NCBI GenBank assembly: GCA_902783535.1
Contig: CACZRJ010000143.1
Coordinates: forward strand, 1-6,624
DNA from: an uncultured Ruminococcus sp.
GTDB taxonomy: Bacteria > Bacillota > Clostridia > Oscillospirales > CAG-382
Direction: 5' to 3'
Length of the DNA: 6,624 nucleotides
The translations under genes and the position numbers were made by a program. The notes under the pieces are model-generated. The model ran no database searches. It worked only from the letters and a program-made list of their open reading frames with translations, and had not been told where the DNA came from. Below, piece after piece: positions 6,136 through 6,624 of this stretch; position 1 is the stretch's first letter; the number at the start of each line of letters is the position of its first letter.

Positions 6136-6168
6136 ATCCCTGGGGATTATCTCCGGGGATTTTTGTTT
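6136..6168 (+). terminator. Rho-independent terminator after the tRNA-Leu remnant
   Basis: An 11-bp stem with two G-T wobbles (6136-6146 with 6150-6160) closes a TTA loop and is followed by TTTTGTTT (6161-6168). It shares CTCCGGGG and the T-tract with the terminator after the left tRNA copy. It is also the first terminator after gene 3, so it probably ends the operon transcript. Confidence 0.8.
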
Positions 6169-6176
6169 CATTTAAC

Positions 6177-6240
6177 AGCGGCTCAGCAAGAAGTCCCCGA
6201 CCTCTTAAGGTGGAGGGATGAATTGCGGAGTAGAGCCGCT
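6177..6240 (+). other. Nested stem-loop at the IS200/IS605 end
   Basis: An outer 8-bp perfect stem pairs AGCGGCTC (6177-6184) with GAGCCGCT (6233-6240). Inside it is a second hairpin, 6194-6203 with 6208-6218, about 9 bp with one G-G mismatch and a bulged A, closed by a CTTA loop. Subterminal hairpins of this type are recognised by IS200/IS605 TnpA as single-stranded ends. The layout also resembles the scaffold RNA encoded at the ends of tnpB-bearing relatives, but no tnpB is visible and the orientation fits that poorly. Confidence 0.6.
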
Positions 6241-6256
6241 TTCTTCGTACTCTTTA

Positions 6257-6285
6257 TTGACTTCTTTTTTCTATTATGATATCAT
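6257..6285 (+). promoter_or_regulatory. Promoter of the IS200-type transposase
   Basis: TTGACT (6257-6262) and TATCAT (6280-6285) each match five of six consensus bases with a 17-bp spacer. The -10 box lies inside a perfect 10-bp palindrome, ATGATATCAT (6276-6285). A start near 6292 would give a short leader to the ATG at 6326, which has a good ribosome site AAAAGG at 6312-6317. Confidence 0.6.
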
Positions 6286-6325
6286 TCAGTCGAAAAGAAT
6301 CTTTCCAGTATAAAAGGCGTTCATC

Positions 6326-6624
6326 ATGGAATCAAATAATCATTCGGTATTTTCCCTCAATTATCATCATGTACTAGTCGTAAAGTATCGCAGAAAAGTC
6401 ATTACAGATTAAATATCCGATCGGTTAAAAGAGATCTTTCTGTATATCCAACCATCTTATAACATAACGTTGAAGGAATGGAATCACGATAAAGATCATG
6501 TTCATATTCTTTTTTCAGCTCACCCGAAATCGGAATTGACAAAATTTCTGAATGCTTACAAAAGTGCAAGTAGCCGACTCATTAAGAAAGAGTATCCGGA
6601 GATACGTTCCAAACTGTGGAAAGA
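6326..6624 (+). pseudogene. tnpA: IS200/IS605 TnpA (Y1 HUH transposase), in-frame stop, partial at the window end
   Basis: The frame starts at ATG 6326, 8 nt after AAAAGG. It begins with SLNYHHVLVVKYRRKV, the typical TnpA N-terminal strand pattern. A TAA at 6410-6412 (codon 29) stops it where the family usually has an acidic residue before ISDRLKEIF. A single change from GAA would explain it. After the stop the same frame stays open to the window end with good family similarity: the metal-binding HUH motif is H58-V59-H60 (in DHVHIL), followed by SSRLIKKEYPEIRSKLW. Family members are about 130-150 residues. The catalytic tyrosine would lie beyond the window and cannot be checked. TAA is used as the real stop of gene 3, so recoding is unlikely. 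The nonsense mutation appears recent because the rest is well preserved. Confidence 0.85.

Larger units (their letters stand above)
6177..6624 (+). mobile_element. IS200/IS605-family element, left part (runs off the window)
   Basis: A structured end-like hairpin (6177-6240), a promoter (6257-6285) and a tnpA reading frame of the Y1 HUH transposase family (from 6326) lie in the order expected for an IS200-like element. The region is visibly more A+T-rich than the operon. The exact left end cannot be fixed, because these elements make no target duplication and have no terminal inverted repeats. The right end and any tnpB lie outside. The transposase frame has an early stop, so the copy is probably inactive on its own. 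Confidence 0.65.

Noticed and set aside
4994..6285. Shared ATGATATCA at 4994-5002 and 6276-6284 as a common regulator site
   Set aside because: A short A+T-rich self-complementary word at a gene junction and in an IS promoter; chance is the simplest explanation.
1..6624. CRISPR array, origin or riboswitch
   Set aside because: No spaced direct repeats, no DnaA-box cluster and no recognisable riboswitch core were seen; the operon leader is only about 22 nt.

Overview
The window looks like an accessory locus from a bacterium, most plausibly an uncultivated Bacillota (Clostridia-like) genome. The clues are the tRNA-Leu tail without an encoded CCA end, a perfect sigma-70 type promoter, a DUF4143-type ATPase remnant, an IS200-like transposase and protein families common in gut and rumen Firmicutes. 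Taxonomy is inference: no housekeeping protein gene is present.

Layout. Positions 1-36 are the last part of a tRNA-Leu gene, followed by a strong intrinsic terminator (43-76). Positions 85-583 hold the wreck of an AAA+/DUF4143 ATPase gene (frameshift, internal deletion, internal stop). A perfect 13-bp hairpin follows at 616-647. A consensus promoter (TTGACA, 17 bp, TATAAT; 715-743), overlapped by a small palindrome, then starts a compact three-gene operon on the + strand. Gene 1 (773-2107) is an AlbA_2/Schlafen-like protein with a GHKL-type ATPase domain and a C-terminal winged helix. Gene 2 (2109-4997) is a 962-residue fusion of an archaeo-eukaryotic primase, an SF2 helicase and a PLD-type nuclease domain, the architecture of the TOTE conflict-system family. 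Gene 3 (5014-6045) is a two-part protein resembling DUF7309 plus DUF6930, of unknown function. Spacings are 1 bp and 16 bp, with no terminator between the genes.

Past the operon, 6078-6130 is the 3' half of a tRNA-Leu gene, starting at the anticodon loop (CAG). It lacks a matching 5' half and is followed by its own terminator (6136-6168). Its last 34 nt match the left tRNA end at 31 of 34 positions. The geometry fits a roughly 6.1-kb island inserted at a tRNA-Leu gene, with the left copy completing the tRNA and the right copy being the displaced 3' end. No integrase is present in the window. To the right lies the start of an IS200/IS605-type element: a nested hairpin (6177-6240), a promoter (6257-6285) and a tnpA with an early in-frame TAA (6326 to the window end).

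Reading as a system. The likely reading is a mobile-element or phage conflict (defence) cassette. The AlbA_2/GHKL protein would sense or regulate, the primase-helicase-nuclease would be the effector, and gene 3 would be an accessory or modulator. The domain calls for genes 1 and 2 are strong; the working model and the role of gene 3 are inference.
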